The position numbers were made by a program, and so were the translations under genes. The notes under the pieces were generated by a model. The model was not told the origin of the DNA. It saw nothing but the letters and a program-made list of their open reading frames with translations, and made no database searches. From Plantago ovata (lineage: Eukaryota; Streptophyta; Magnoliopsida; Lamiales; Plantaginaceae): a stretch of 64,000 nucleotides of DNA. This document shows, in pieces, positions 46,885 to 59,049 of this stretch. Each line of letters starts with the position of its first letter. Position 1 is the first letter of the stretch. The DNA lies in assembly GCA_028274465.1 (NCBI GenBank), contig CM051457.1, positions 109,181,982 to 109,245,981 of the forward strand. The letters are read 5' to 3'.

Positions 46885-46985
46885 AACTACCTGTGAACGT
46901 GCTTGATTTTGAGCCTTTGCAGCAACAAGTTCGTGACCAAGTTTCTCATTTTCTTCCTTCAGCTTGATGCATTCAGCTTCTTGTC
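46885..46985 (-). pseudogene. coiled-coil protein fragment, copy 3
   Basis: A minus-strand open segment, ECIKLKEENEKLGHELVAAKAQ, nearly the same as part of copy 2. Flanking sequence differs, so it is either a tandem exon or a duplicated fragment. Confidence 0.45.
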
Positions 46986-46999
46986 TTGCGAAATTATGT

Positions 47000-48060
47000 G
47001 ATTTAAATTTTTGTTAATGTGTTTTTTGATATTTGTTTGAGTCTAGGTAAACTCTCTGAGTTGTGTCTAGATGGTGGTGTACATGTAGGTCTGCATTATG
47101 GGAGAGTGCACATATGCATTGAGGATTATAAAGGATCTTGTTTTGTTTTTAGTTAAATTGATCAGCTAAGTTAATTTCTCTATACAAAGATCCTCCATTA
47201 GTTTAATTCCTAAATATTTTGCTATCTTGATCTTGAATCTTTTATAAAATTATTTTACATATTTTTGGTACACCATATATCTTGTGATTTGGTACTAACC
47301 TTTTTACAGATATAAAATTTGGAGCATACGTACCAAAACAATTTTGGTGGAAGATCTTGACAGTTATTCATGTGTGTCCAGCCTCTTTACCAAAGACCCA
47401 ACCATTTCCTTACCAAACAGGTTAGTTTGTTACAAACAAAGCCTTTCCACTTTCACACAAACTCCAAAACTCTTGTGTCTCTATTTGCCTCTCAAATCCG
47501 ACCAAAAGCTGGTGCGTCTGCTACTTCATTTCCTACAGTTCCTAGTTCTTCTATTACTGATGTTTCTAGTACATGATTATGGTTCTCTCTATCGAGGTTT
47601 ACTTTTTGATATGGCTATCTTCTAGCTTAATTACTTTGATAGGATGATATTTCTCCGGGATATGAGATTGAAACTAAGCGAGCTGCGGTAATAGAACTTT
47701 TTGCGACTACGGTCTGAGTTTCATTTTGCCCATACCACACCTCAAGGGGGAGAAGTGAACAGTTCATCAAGAAAAAGAAGTAAGGGTTCTGATCAAGGGG
47801 GAGCAAGTCCACAACCGGCTAGGTCTGCTTGATGTGATGTGATGATTTGGAATCTAACCTTTTGATTCTTATTTTGGTTTTCCTTGAAGTTTCTATTGGC
47901 TTGTAATCTAATTATGACAAGTAGATTTATTCCTAAGTCTAAGTAGTTTTCTGCATGTGTTTAAGTACTAAGCTATAGTTAGATGTGTTGCATATGTTAT
48001 GTTTTATTGATCTAACTGTGCAGGTTTAGTGATGTGTAGAATAGGCAAAAAGGAGGAGAT
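47000..48060 (+). other. 3' internal remnant of an older Sirevirus
   Basis: No intact ORF. Two TCAAGGGGGAG words (47741-47753 and 47797-47808) and the final GGCAAAAAGGAGGAGAT (48044-48060) look like the multiple polypurine tracts that Sireviruses carry ahead of the 3' LTR. The rest has scattered stops. Confidence 0.5.
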
Positions 48061-48892
48061 TGTAAGTGTCACTGTTTCAAGGGTGTTGACATAGGGATTC
48101 ACCTATGGGTGCACTCAACCCCTATATTCTGGAAACAGAGCACTAAATCGTCTATTTTGGTTTTACCTATTCTAACACTAATTGTTCCACATCTGTAATT
48201 GTCTTACTTGTGCAGGAAGTTTATTAGAACGTGGAAATTGTCAGATTACAAGAAGGAAGAGACTTATTCAAAGAAGGACTCTAAAAGGAATCTAAGTCAT
48301 AGAAGGAAAATGAGTCTTTGAAGAGGAAGTCGATTCCTACTAGAAGATTATTACCAAGTCATGTCCAGATTCATTCAATTGTGTTTCCTGATAGAAGTTG
48401 ATCAAGGCTTTCCACCTCTATATAAAGCATAGCATCGACAAACAGAAGGTTACGACACAGAGAGCAAAAGTGATCGAGTTTACAGAGTTTTATAGTTTTA
48501 TTGTTTTAGTTCGTTGTGTCTTTTACACTAGTTTATATTCAGGACTTCTCTAACAGCGTATTGAAGGTAGAATAGATAGAAGGGTATTCTATATCATCTT
48601 ATAGGTGACTAGTGTTGTTTTACTAGGATAGATATTGAGAGTATACAGCGTTGTACGAACAAGATCTTTTCTAGTTGATTTTCTGCCTTGACTGGGCATC
48701 AAGCAAGCTTACAAAAGCTGGTTGAAAAGTTTCAAACACAGGTTCTTCTTTATATTCCGATGTGCTTTAATTTCTATATATTATCTGTGTTTGTTATTCT
48801 GCAGGTTGACGTAGGTGTTCACTGAACCTCGTAGTTAATATAGGTTACTGGTTGAGGTAATTTGTATCTAAAGCAAGTTATATCGATTCTAC
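48061..48892 (+). repeat. 3' LTR of an older Sirevirus-like copia element
   Basis: Begins TGTAAGTGTCACTG right after the polypurine tract and has a TATATAAAG box at 48418-48426. The right end is uncertain: TTCTACA at 48886-48892 is the best candidate. There is no second LTR in the window, so the element is truncated on its 5' side. Confidence 0.55.
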
Positions 48893-48906
48893 ATTCTTTC
48901 AATTAT

Positions 48907-49051
48907 CTAGACCAGGTCTATGACTCATTCATAGACCATGTGGCTAGGATTGATCCACAATACACATTAATTGAGTGGATCCACAATTAATTGATGATGT
49001 TGATTAATTCTAACCACATGGTCTACAAAATTAAATGTAAGCCTGGTCTAG
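48907..49051. mobile_element. hairpin MITE (145 bp)
   Basis: Ends CTAGACCAGG...CCTGGTCTAG pair, and inner segments (AGACCATGTGGCTAGGATT and AATTCTAACCACATGGTCT) pair as well, so most of the element folds back on itself. No clear target duplication. Confidence 0.65.
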
Positions 49052-49091
49052 GTAAGTATTTTCCAATGTACCGTAAGGCACCAAATAGTCT

Positions 49092-49128
<37 letters not shown>

Positions 49129-49751
49129 TTATAGGCACCAGATAGTTGAATTGCAATAGAAACATCATAATTATATATACAATCCGCCAGAACTCTATTT
49201 TGTAAACATTCTGGTCTCATATGCAAAAGTAGTACTCCATTCAATTGATCTTAATTAGCAATGTGCTATATAAAACTGAGTCTTTACACCTAAAACAAAT
49301 CTAAGTCATTCAGCTCAGCCTTTAAACTCCAAATTGAATACAATTAAAGAAAGACTAACTTGGTCATTCACAAGCGCTTCTTTACATCCATTATAGTCTA
49401 TTTTTCTTACTAATTCAGTTACTATATAAAGCAACTTTCTCAAGGGCAATTAATTCGTATTCGAGCCAAATTTGTGACGCATTTTTGCCGAATGAATACG
49501 ACAACATAGATACTACCTTGCTTTGTTTCACAAATTAAAAAAAAAAATAATAACAATTCCTTAGCGAATCGCCTCCCCTTCCACACCCCAAACTCGAATA
49601 ATTGGCGGGATTTAATGTGATTTTACTTTGAATTCCCATAAAATCTTTGCTGCTTCTTGCAGGATTACATAAAACAAAATTAGTATCTATGAGGGAATCA
49701 CATGGTCATAGGAGCTAATGTTTTTTAAATTCAATTGGGAAAAGAGGAGAA
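49052..49751. other. intergenic DNA with a 34-base T run
   Basis: The T run at 49094-49127 may be the poly(A) tail of a minus-strand retroposon or plain slippage. Nothing else is recognised. Confidence 0.5.
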
Positions 49752-50115
49752 TGTTGGGAATTTTAGTGAAACGAATGAGATTTGAATTCGTTCGATGTAT
49801 TGGTCATATGGGCGCCCAACACGTTGGAAACAAGAGTTCCATGATCGTGTATTTTTGTTTGTTAAAATGAATGTCACTTAAGCGTTAAGTCACTAAAATC
49901 TCGTGTGGTGAAAGGTGATTAATGCACATAGTGTGTTGATCGATACATAAATGAATTAAGTCATTCGAATACAGTTGGATCCACTGTACTAAAATTCATG
50001 GGAAAAACAAATGAGGTTTATATCCAAATTGCATTATTGGAATGTTATTCATTTGTGTTTAAATGTGATTAATTACTCAAAATTATTGAGAAATTAAATA
50101 CACAAGTTAAACAAA

Positions 50116-50249
50116 ATGAATTAGTGAATTGTGACCTTTCACAATGGTTTCCAATAAGAAAAGGTTGGTAAAATGTGAAAAATAAAACATGAATTAGTGA
50201 ATTGTGACCTTTCACAATGGTTTCCAATAAGAAAAGGTTGGTAAAATTG
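50116..50249. repeat. 73-bp direct tandem duplication
   Basis: ATGAATTAGTGAATTGTGAC through GGTTGGTAAAAT occurs at 50116-50175 and again at 50189-50248, nearly identical. Confidence 0.85.
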
Positions 50250-50321
50250 TGACAGTTGGGACTTGAACCCAAGACCCGCTGCTTCACAGACACGAATTCT
50301 TACCACTGGACCAACACATCC
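50248..50321 (-). ncRNA. tRNA-like sequence (pseudo-tRNA or SINE head)
   Basis: On the minus strand: an A-box-like TTGGTCCAGTGGTAAGAA and a consensus B box GGGTTCAAGTCCC with a perfect 5-bp T stem (TTGGG/CCCAA), 74 bases in all. The acceptor stem does not pair and the anticodon arm is poor, so it is not a working tRNA gene. It resembles the tRNA-derived head of a plant SINE. Confidence 0.45.
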
Positions 50322-51143
50322 TTTGGTAATTGTTCTGATGAAATTGTTTGTTACCCTGTAAGTCTGGCAGCGAAATTTACACAACTTTTGGCAATTGGTT
50401 GAATGGTTGCAAACCATTCATTGCATCTTTTTGAAGTGTTTTCATACCACTTCATGGAAGCCTTTGAGAAGTATAAATATGGGAATAGGGTTGATTTCCA
50501 AACACACATCCAAAAGTATTTGATACTTCTCTTCTCACTTGGTTTCTCTTTTGCTCTCAATCATACTCAAAGTAAGTTCGTCAGATTCGACTATTGGAGT
50601 GCTCCTTAGTCGTCTAAGAGTAGTTTTATCCTGGGAGACTATTGCCATAATTCCGTAAGCACCACGAGCAGGACAATCTTGTCTTAAGGAGAGATAGTCA
50701 AACTATCGACTCTACTCGCCACCTTGTGTACTACTTGTTGTTGATTACTTCTTGGATGCTATTGGAAGATCGAAGATTGGTGTAATCCATACGTGACTTG
50801 TTTCGTTCTTGAAGTGTGCAAAGGAACGACTTCGTGGCCGCATCAATATTCAAGTACATCATATTTTGTAAGATATTTCAATTGTTTGTATATTGTTATA
50901 TATATACCTTGTTTGTATTGTACTTCTACTTGTTCTTGTATCAAACTCTTGCTCAAGAAAAGCTTCACGCTTACAATAGAGAAAAACATGGGGGAGAGGA
51001 GTGAAAGACGGTGTAGAAGTATGGAAGTGATAAGAGTCTCCGTCCGATAGAAAGAAGGAAAGACGGAGAAAAATCACCAAAATTGCGCGTGTTTCTCCAC
51101 TCGATTTTCTTCAAATATTATATAGAGGTTAATGGTGTATTAA

Positions 51144-52715
51144 TGTTAGGAAACTTGTAATTTTGATGAGCAATTAACCATGCTAAATTAAGGAAAGTCC
51201 AGTAACTAGTACTCTTAAGGTCCATAGGAATTTAGAATTTTAATGACATTGTAAAAGAGGAACGTTTGTTGAAGACTTAGAGTAGGTGCTAGATAGGTTG
51301 GTTTTACTGCTTATGATGTATCTTGTTTTCTGAAAAGAAATACAACCTATTGAAGCATTTGCTGATGATGTACTTTGTTTTTACAAACAAACTATTGAAG
51401 CATTTAGAACCGCTCAGAAACTTGAAGATTTCGAAGATTGAAGACTAGAAGATTTCTGAAGACTGGTATCTACAAAGGCACATGTTGCTCAGAAAAGTGG
51501 AAACTTCAGCAACAACATTGCATAAGTGAAAATCTATATGACAGAGTAGGTTGTGCTTGCTGAAACTGAGACTGACCACTTGCTGATGAACATTTGTGAC
51601 CTCTTGCTGAAAGTACTTGTATTTGCGCTCGAATGTTACTGTTTGAATTTGATTCAAATAAGCATTAAATGCAAAGCATGCACGCGAAGGACATGAAGAC
51701 TAGAAGACAAACAAGGACACTGTTGAAAGTACAAAAGCAAGATAGTGACGTTTTAAGGAACAAAAGCCTTAGAATTTAAAATTCAAACGGCTCCTTATTT
51801 CACTATAAATAGAGGTCATCCGGTAAAGAGTTGAAGTGTGTCAACAACGTGATCATACTCTCACTTGTGCTTAAACTCACATACCCTTCAATACTCTTTA
51901 CTGCCATTGATCCGTTCCAAGACTTAAAGCTTGTAAAAGCTACTTGTGAAGAAGTAGAACTTACACGACTAAGAAATTAGTTAAGTGTTCTTTCTTTCTT
52001 TAGAACAAGAACAAGTCTTGACACCAGAAACAATTAAACTTGTTTACTGCAAAGTATTCATAGTTTTGTTTCTTAGATTACTTGTTGTAACTGAATAAGT
52101 TATAATTAAGTTATCTCATCCCAAACCTCTCTAACTGAAAATACACCCTTTCAGGCGTGATATTCAGGGGGAACTTAATCAAGCATAGTGTTGCTGATTA
52201 AAAGTACCAAGTTTGGTGGAGAACAAGGTTACGTTCTCTAGTTAGGTTGGAGACGAAGCAAGTGTGCTTTGGTTTCTGTTTGGATCGTTCTAGATAGGTG
52301 TTGTAAGGAACCTCAAACTTATCTTAGTGGATTCAGTCCTAGAAAGGACAAAGTGGATTAGTTGAGAGATTACGCCACTCTCAGATACCACTATAAAAGT
52401 GTTTGTGTGATTTACTTACTGCACTTAGTTTTCAGCAAAGCATATCTATCTGTACACAGTCACTCACATCACTTGCTGAAATTTTCACTTACTGAAAAAG
52501 TACTTAATGTATCAAAGACTTCCGCTCTCTGATTTTAAGTAGCAGCAAACCTAGTTACTGTGAAGTAACTTGCGTTTGCTGAGAAAGTTAAGTATCAGCA
52601 AACTCATTACTGAAAAGTAATAAGTATTTGCTGAGAAAGTTTTTAAACGACGAAAGTTTGAAAAGACTATTCACCCCCCCCTCTAGTCTTTTCTTGTTGT
52701 TTAAAGGGACCAACA
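51144..52715 (+). repeat. 5' LTR of the Sirevirus (about 1.57 kb)
   Basis: Starts TGTTAGGAAACTTG and ends GGGACCAACA two bases before the PBS. It has a TATAAATAG box at 51804-51812 and a C7/CT-rich block (52674-52684) near the end, common in Sirevirus LTRs. TTGCTGAAA-like words are frequent. The start is inferred from the TG rule; the second LTR needed to confirm it is outside the window. Confidence 0.68.
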
Positions 52716-52717
52716 AG

Positions 52718-52729
52718 TGGTATCAGAGC
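52718..52729 (+). other. primer binding site, initiator tRNA-Met
   Basis: TGGTATCAGAGC two bases after the LTR end CAACA, as in other copia elements. Confidence 0.93.
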
Positions 52730-52827
52730 AGGAGGTTCTTTAACCTTCAGCACTGAACCTAGATCCCCTTAGGTGCTTTCCGTAAATCACTCTCACTTGA
52801 TCAGTTTGGTAGTGCTTTGCTGACAGG

Positions 52828-55200
52828 ATGTCTTTAGGAGACGCTCCCTTGCTGAAGCTGAAAAACCACGAAAAATGGCGAAACAACATGATGCTACACC
52901 TTGAGGCCATTAGTGATGAGATGGTCACTGTCATTAATGATGGACCTATCAAGATCACTAAGATTGAAAGAAGTTTTCCTCACAAAACCACTGAAGCTGG
53001 AAAGGAAACTATCTTAGGCGAACCGGTTGATACTGTTGTGCCAAAACCGAGAGAGGAATGGACTTCCGACGAAGCTAAGAGATTCCGTCTTGATGGCCAA
53101 GCAAGAAACATCATCATTCGATCAACTCCGGATACCATACAGTGCAAACTGTGGGGTGCTAAAACTGCTAAGGAAGCTTGGAAAATGGTTCAAGATCTTT
53201 GTGCTGGATCTGACAAAACCAAGGAAAATAAACTTGAAGTGCTGAAATTAAAGTTCCAAAACTTTAAACAAGGTACAAACGAGTCACTGGAAGACTTGGA
53301 CTTCAGATTCACAACTCTTGTTAGTGAAATGGCAGCCTTGGGTGTTGGAAATCTTTACTCAGATTCTGAGAAGGTGAAAACCATCATCAGAAGTCTGAAT
53401 CAAGAATGGATCCACACTCAGAACTTCTACTACAATCAAGGAATGCCAGACATTACACCAACAGAGTTGTTCTCTCATCTTGCTACTGTCAATTACGAGA
53501 CAAAGCAAAGAGAAAATGTGTTTGCAGAAAAATCGCAAAACATTGCTCTTGCTGCAAAGCCGTCATCTTCTAAAAGAAGAATGATAAAGAGCCTGCTGAT
53601 GAAAACTCTTTGGTTGTCAAAAACATGAAGAAATTCATCAGTAAGGAACTTGAAAGGCGAAAAGCAAAAGAGAAGCTGAAAAAGCATCTTGGTAACAACT
53701 ACCATAAGTACAAGAATGAGACTAGCTCGTTGAACAAGCAAGCTCAGCAAGCAACTTCATCAGAAGAACCAGCAGTTGGAAATGATCTCTGCTTTTACTG
53801 CAAAAAGCCTGGACACTTCAAAGCAAATTGCCCTTTGCTGAAAGGCAAATCTGCTGAAAAGAAGAAGAAGTTCAAAAGAGCTTTTATTGCTGAAGAAAAG
53901 AAGAAGCTTCAAGCAAAAATCAATGCGTGCATTGATACTAGCTCCGAAGATAGTGAGGATGAAAGTTCAGACACTGACGATGAAGAAGCCACTCTAGACG
54001 TAGAGATTGGCAAAGAAGTTTGTGGAATAGCTATGGAAGCTTATCCAGATGTGTCAAACTACGAGTTCTGCCTCATGGCCGGTCAGGTAAACAACCCTAC
54101 CTCTGACTCAGACTCAGAAAGTGAAGACAAGATTGACCTTGACAATATTCAAGGAGAAATTGAAAGATTTGAGAAAACTCTGAGCAGACAGCAAGAGAAA
54201 CTATAGATTGCTGAAAATCTGACCAAGCAGACTACCGAAAAGCATGTCTTGCTGAAGGAAGAGACAGAAGAAAAGGATGCTGAAATAAGGCGTCTTAAGA
54301 AGTTGATTGCTGAAGCTACAAAGAAGAATTCTCAAATGGCATTAGAATTGGAAGAATATCAGTCCTCGATTCTAAAGTTACTTGCTGAAATCCAAGAAAT
54401 GAAAAAGATGAAAATCAATTTCAAATCGTATGCTGACGCGAACTAAACTCTTATTTGAGAGATCCATCTCAGAAAGAAGGTTTAGGTGCAACGTATGAAG
54501 GTGGTGACGTAGAAATCTTGAGTAAAGACAAATCACCGATTTCCTTCGTACGTGCTACTGATAGTGGTCAACCAGAACTCTATTAGTTTGGTCAATCTAA
54601 GGTTGCTGAAACATGCAATCAAGTACCTACGACCATAAAGCCCGATGTTGCTACTCAAAGTAACAAGACTTTAAAAGGAAAACAGGTTGCTGAAAAGCAA
54701 ACTGTAAAGAAGAAGGATGATGTGAAGCATTCCGCCAAACAAGTTGCTGAAAAGCAATTTGTTAAGACAAAAGGCAAGATTACTAAAAGTAATCAGAAGA
54801 TCTTTGCTGACAAACTTGAATCAAGTAAGGTTGCTGACACAAAAGCTCAACATTCTACGAAAAGTGGACTCGGTTTCAAAACCAAGCAAAGTCAACTTTT
54901 TCATGAGTATAAGCAAAGTCAGCAAAGATACTTCAAAGAGATGAAACAAAATCAAGCCTAAGAGTTCTGAAAAGACTCTAAATGCTAGGGCTAGAAGATC
55001 TCTCCTTCCCTTCTTTGTGGAAAGAGGAACCTTGCTAGAAAAGAACTTACTGTAAAGTATGTTCAGCAAAAAGGTCAACCGAGCAAGACACCACATCAGA
55101 AAGTGGACTTGATCAGCACGAATCAAAAGTCTTTCAGCTCAAAACCTCCTAGTTCCTCAGCAAGTAGAAAACAAGTCAAAGTTGAAAAAACTTAAGACTT
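52828..55200 (+). pseudogene. Sirevirus gag and coiled-coil linker (broken)
   Basis: The first frame (52828-53628) carries the UBN2-type gag domain (MSLGDAPLLKLKNHEKWRNN start, then helical segments up to about residue 220). A frameshift near 53590 leads to 53610-54206, which has the CCHC knuckle CFYCKKPGHFKANC and an acidic Ser/Asp-rich tract. A TAG at 54204 is followed by continued coiled coil (54249-54446) and lysine-rich sequence to about 55200 with more stops. Long linkers of this kind between gag knuckle and protease are common in Sireviruses. Confidence 0.85.
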
Positions 55201-55264
55201 GGGTTTCCACTGGTCGCATTCTTGAACATGTTAATGGACATCCAATATTGGATAATTAACTTGT

Positions 55265-58200
55265 TTGCTCTTGATTGTGCAGACTTCAGCCACGGAGACA
55301 AACGATGCAATCTGGCACTTTGACAGTGGTTGTGGAAAGCACATGACGGGCAGCAAGAATAACCTTATAAACTATAGACGGTGGTCTAAAGGTCCAACAA
55401 TAAGGTTTGCTGGTGAAGGCTCTGGTTCTACAAAAGGCTATGGTGACGTGAAGTTAGGATGCATTACCATTACTGGAGTTCTTTATGTCAAAAATCTTAA
55501 GTTTAATCTTTTCAGCATGAGTCAGTTTGCTGATAAAGGATACTTCATCAAAATCAAAAGTGATGAATGTAAACTTATAGATTTCGAGACTAAAAAGGTT
55601 ATTATGATTGCAAGAAGATCAGGAGGCTTGTACACCGTAGATTGGTCTTCAGCAATCGTTGAAAAATGCCTTGTCTCAGATCACGATTGCCTTGCTGAAA
55701 AAGCATGGTTATGGCATAAACGAACAAGTCATCTAAACTTCAAGACGCTGAATAAGCTGTCTAAAAAGGCACTTGTAGTTGGATTACCTAAGGTTACTTT
55801 TAAGAAGGATGGTGTTTGCAATGCTTGTCAGCAAGGAAAGCAAACCAAATCTTCTTTCAAGAATAAGGCAGTACCGTCAACTACAAAACCTTTACAACTC
55901 TTGCACATGGACTTGTTTGAATCTTCTTCAACAAGCTATGCTGGTAAGAAGTATGGTCTGGTCGTGGTGGATGACTATTCAAGATTCACTTGGGTAGTAT
56001 TCATCAAGCACAAATATAAAACTAGGACTGAAATACCTCACTTGCTGGATAAGGTAAAAGTCATAAGGACAGACCATGGTACTGAGTTTGTAAACCAGTA
56101 CATAACTGAGTATTGCACCTCAAAAGGCATACAACATCAGTTATCCTCAGTAAGAACACCACAACAAAACGGTGTTGCTGAACGGAAGAATCGTACCCTG
56201 AAAGAAGCCGCAAGAACAATGCTTGCTGACACTGAAATAAGTGAGGCTTACTGGGTTGAAGCGATTAATACCGCATGTTACACTCAAAACAGATGTTTGA
56301 TTACTAAGGAATACAACAAAACTCCTTATGAATTGTTTGTTGGAAGGCCTCCTAATATCACTCATCTAAGAGTATTTGGTTGCAAGTGTTTTGTTCTTAA
56401 TAACGGTAGAGAATACCTAAGAACATTTCAACCAAAGGCAGACGAAGCGATATTTCTCGGTTACTCCTTGCATAGTAAAGCTTATAGAGTTTACAACAAA
56501 AAGGCACCAAAGATCGAAGAATCAGTGCATGTTGTATTCTACGAAAAGACACAAGGAGTGCCTGCTGAAGAAGAAATATCGGAATGTATGAAAAAGTTAA
56601 TCATACATGAGCAAAGAACTGAATCTAATGCTAGGCAAATCAAGTCAATTGAACTGAATGATGATTCTGACAATGACTCTCCTCCCCCAAGTCATGACAA
56701 GATAAATATAGTTCACGACAAGGAATTTCCAGCAAAAGACGCAGTTGCTCCGGAAGTTGCTGAAACTATACAACCTCCAGTGCCTGCTGATAAGCTACCA
56801 CAATCGAGCAATGCTGAACAAGCAGTTGCTGATGAACCAGTCTCAGCAGAAACACAAAATCCCAGTAGTACTGAACAAGTACATACTGAAGAGTCACATG
56901 CTGATGAGCAAACATATCCAGATCCAACAAACAGAAAACCTGTTAATAAATGGATTAGAGATCATCCCTCTACGGATATGATTGGTGATATTAATAAACG
57001 CCAAGTGACTAGATCTAAAGCTTCTACTACTCATGGACTTGCTGAAGAAGCAACTGTCGTAGAAGTAGAATCATTGTTCTCTTGCTTTGTTTCAGAAATT
57101 GAACCTAAAACCATAGAAGAAGCTTTAAAGCATTCTGAATGGATAAAGGCAATGCAAGAAGAACTGGATCAATTTGAAAGGAACAAAGTCTGGAAACTTG
57201 TACCACTTGCTGAAGGCAAGAAAGCTATTGGTACAAAGTGGGTGTTCAGAAACAAGCTGAGTGAGTCTGGTGAAGTAACAAGAAATAAAGCACGTTTAGT
57301 TGCTTAAGGTTACTGTCAGACTGAAGGATTGGACTATGATGAGTCTTATGCACCAGTTGCAAGATTGGATGCAATTAGGCTTTTCTTGGCCTTTGCTGCT
57401 CACAATGACTTCATTGTCTACCAAATGGATGTTAAAAGTGTATTCTTGAATGGTGAACTTGCTGAAGAAGTCTACTTAGAACAACCCCCTGGCTTTGAAC
57501 TTCCCTCAGAAACCAAGATGGTATACAAGCTTCAGAAAGCTGTATATGGTCTAAAGCAAGCACCAAGAGCATGGTATGATACCTTGGCTAAGTTCTTGCT
57601 GGATAATGGTTTCAAGAAAGGTGAAGTTGACAAAACCTTATTTACCATGAACCATGATGGTAAAATACTCTTAGTTCAAATTTATGTGGATGACATAATT
57701 TTTGGATCTAAGGACAAGCAACTTTGTGATGATTTTGCCAAACTCATGACAAACAAGTTTGAAATGAGTATGATGGGAAAATTGAATTATTTCCTAGGAT
57801 TGCAAGTCAAGCAACTCAAAGATGGAATATTCATAAATCAAGCAAAGTATGCGAAAGAAATGCTCATAAAGTTTAGGATCAAAGAGGAAGAGAAACCTGA
57901 AAAGATCCCTATGAGTGTTGGTACCAAATTGGGCTATACTAAAGAAGATAAAAGTGTTGAAGAACACAAGTATAGGAAGCTCATTGGTTCCTTGTTGTAT
58001 TTAACAGCAAGTAGACCTGACATTCAGTATGTTGTTTGTGTGTGTGCAAGATTCCAATCTGATCCAAGAGAATCACACTACAAAAAGGCAATCAAGATAC
58101 TGAAATATGTCAAAGGTACAGTCAATGTTGGATTATGGTATCCTAAAGATTCTGGACTAGAATTGGTTGGTTATTCTGATGCTGATCATGGAGGATCAAC

Positions 58201-58632
58201 TCTTGATAGAAAAAGTACCTCTGAACTTGTCAGTTTTTGGGTACTAGATTAATATCATGGTTCAGCAAGAAGCAAACCTGTGTTGCCAATTCATCCACTG
58301 AATCTGAATACATTGCAGCTGGATGTTGCACAGCTCAAATCCTATGGATTCAGCAACAATTAAGAGATTATGGTATTTCTGCAAAGAAAACACCAATCTT
58401 TTGTGATAATACGAGTGCTATTGCTATCACGCAAAATCCTAAGTTTCACTCTAGGACCAAACACATTGATATTAGACATCATTTCATTAGAGATCATGTG
58501 GAAAAGGGAGATATTGAGGTTGTGAAAGTAGGTACTGATGATCAACTTGCTGACATCTTTACTAAGCCCCTACCAGATAATAGGTTCGCAATGCTAAGGT
58601 ATAACCTTGGATTGATTGAACTACCTCAATAA
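55265..58632 (+). pseudogene. Sirevirus pol (protease, integrase, RT, RNase H), broken
   Basis: 55265-57307: protease site HFDSGCGKHMTG, GAG-pre-integrase LWHKRTSHLN, integrase HMDLFE, VVDDYSRF, RTDHGTEF and NGVAERKN, with about 20 residues missing before RTDHGTEF. The frame then runs to the RT start and an in-frame TAA at 57305 where a Gln codon is expected. 57329-58252: RT with [12 protein letters not shown] and YVDDIIF. A frameshift near 58235 separates 58237-58632, the rest of RNase H (NSSTESEYIAAG, CDNTSAIAI). The natural end is the TAA at 58630. Confidence 0.9.
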
Positions 58633-58648
58633 AAGATACATTTGGCAG

Positions 58649-59009
58649 AATGCTGAAACAGGTATTCAGCAAGCCAAAGTATTCTTACTTAAAAGCTCCG
58701 TCCACTAATTTCTTCTAAGAAATGATAGGTCACTACATGATTGCTGAAACAGGCATTCAGCAAGTAATTCCTTCAAAACGGGTATTTGTTAGGAAACTTG
58801 ATCACTTGCTGAGACGGCACTCAGTAAGAGAAAAACCTTAAAGATTGCTGAAACGGGCATTCAGACAATCAAAGATACTGAAACAGGTATTCAAGTATCA
58901 AGGGAATATTCTGAGACGGGAACTCAGAAAAAGAGCAAAACTCATTTCTCAGATTTTACCAAAGGATATCTCAAGTACAAAAGAATTTACTGATACGGGA
59001 ACTCAGAAA
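58649..59009 (+). repeat. seven hairpins with covarying stems after pol
   Basis: Copies at 58649-58673, 58741-58764, 58805-58828, 58844-58868, 58875-58899, 58907-58930 and 58986-59009. The general form is stem CTTGCTGA, loop core ACRGGNA, stem TCAGCAAG. Copies 3, 5, 6 and 7 have different stem sequences that remain largely complementary (GATACTGA with TCAAGTATC, TTCTGAG with CTCAGAA). They begin 17 bases after the pol stop and sit in non-coding sequence. Confidence 0.85.
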
Positions 59010-59049
59010 TATCTTTTAAACTTAAGAAAATATGAGATATCTAAGTAAG

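Larger units (their letters stand above)
49752..50975 (+). repeat. probable solo LTR of a copia element
   Basis: TGTTGGGAATTTTAG at the left is a typical copia LTR start, and TTACA at 50971-50975 could be the end. The right third (GCACCACGAGCAGGACAATCTTGTC and following) has the look of copia R/U5 regions I have seen. No flanking internal domain and no convincing TSD, so the boundaries are provisional. Confidence 0.4.

Noticed and set aside
50248..50321. Functional tRNA gene
   Set aside because: The acceptor stem does not pair and the anticodon stem is not formed, although the B box is good.
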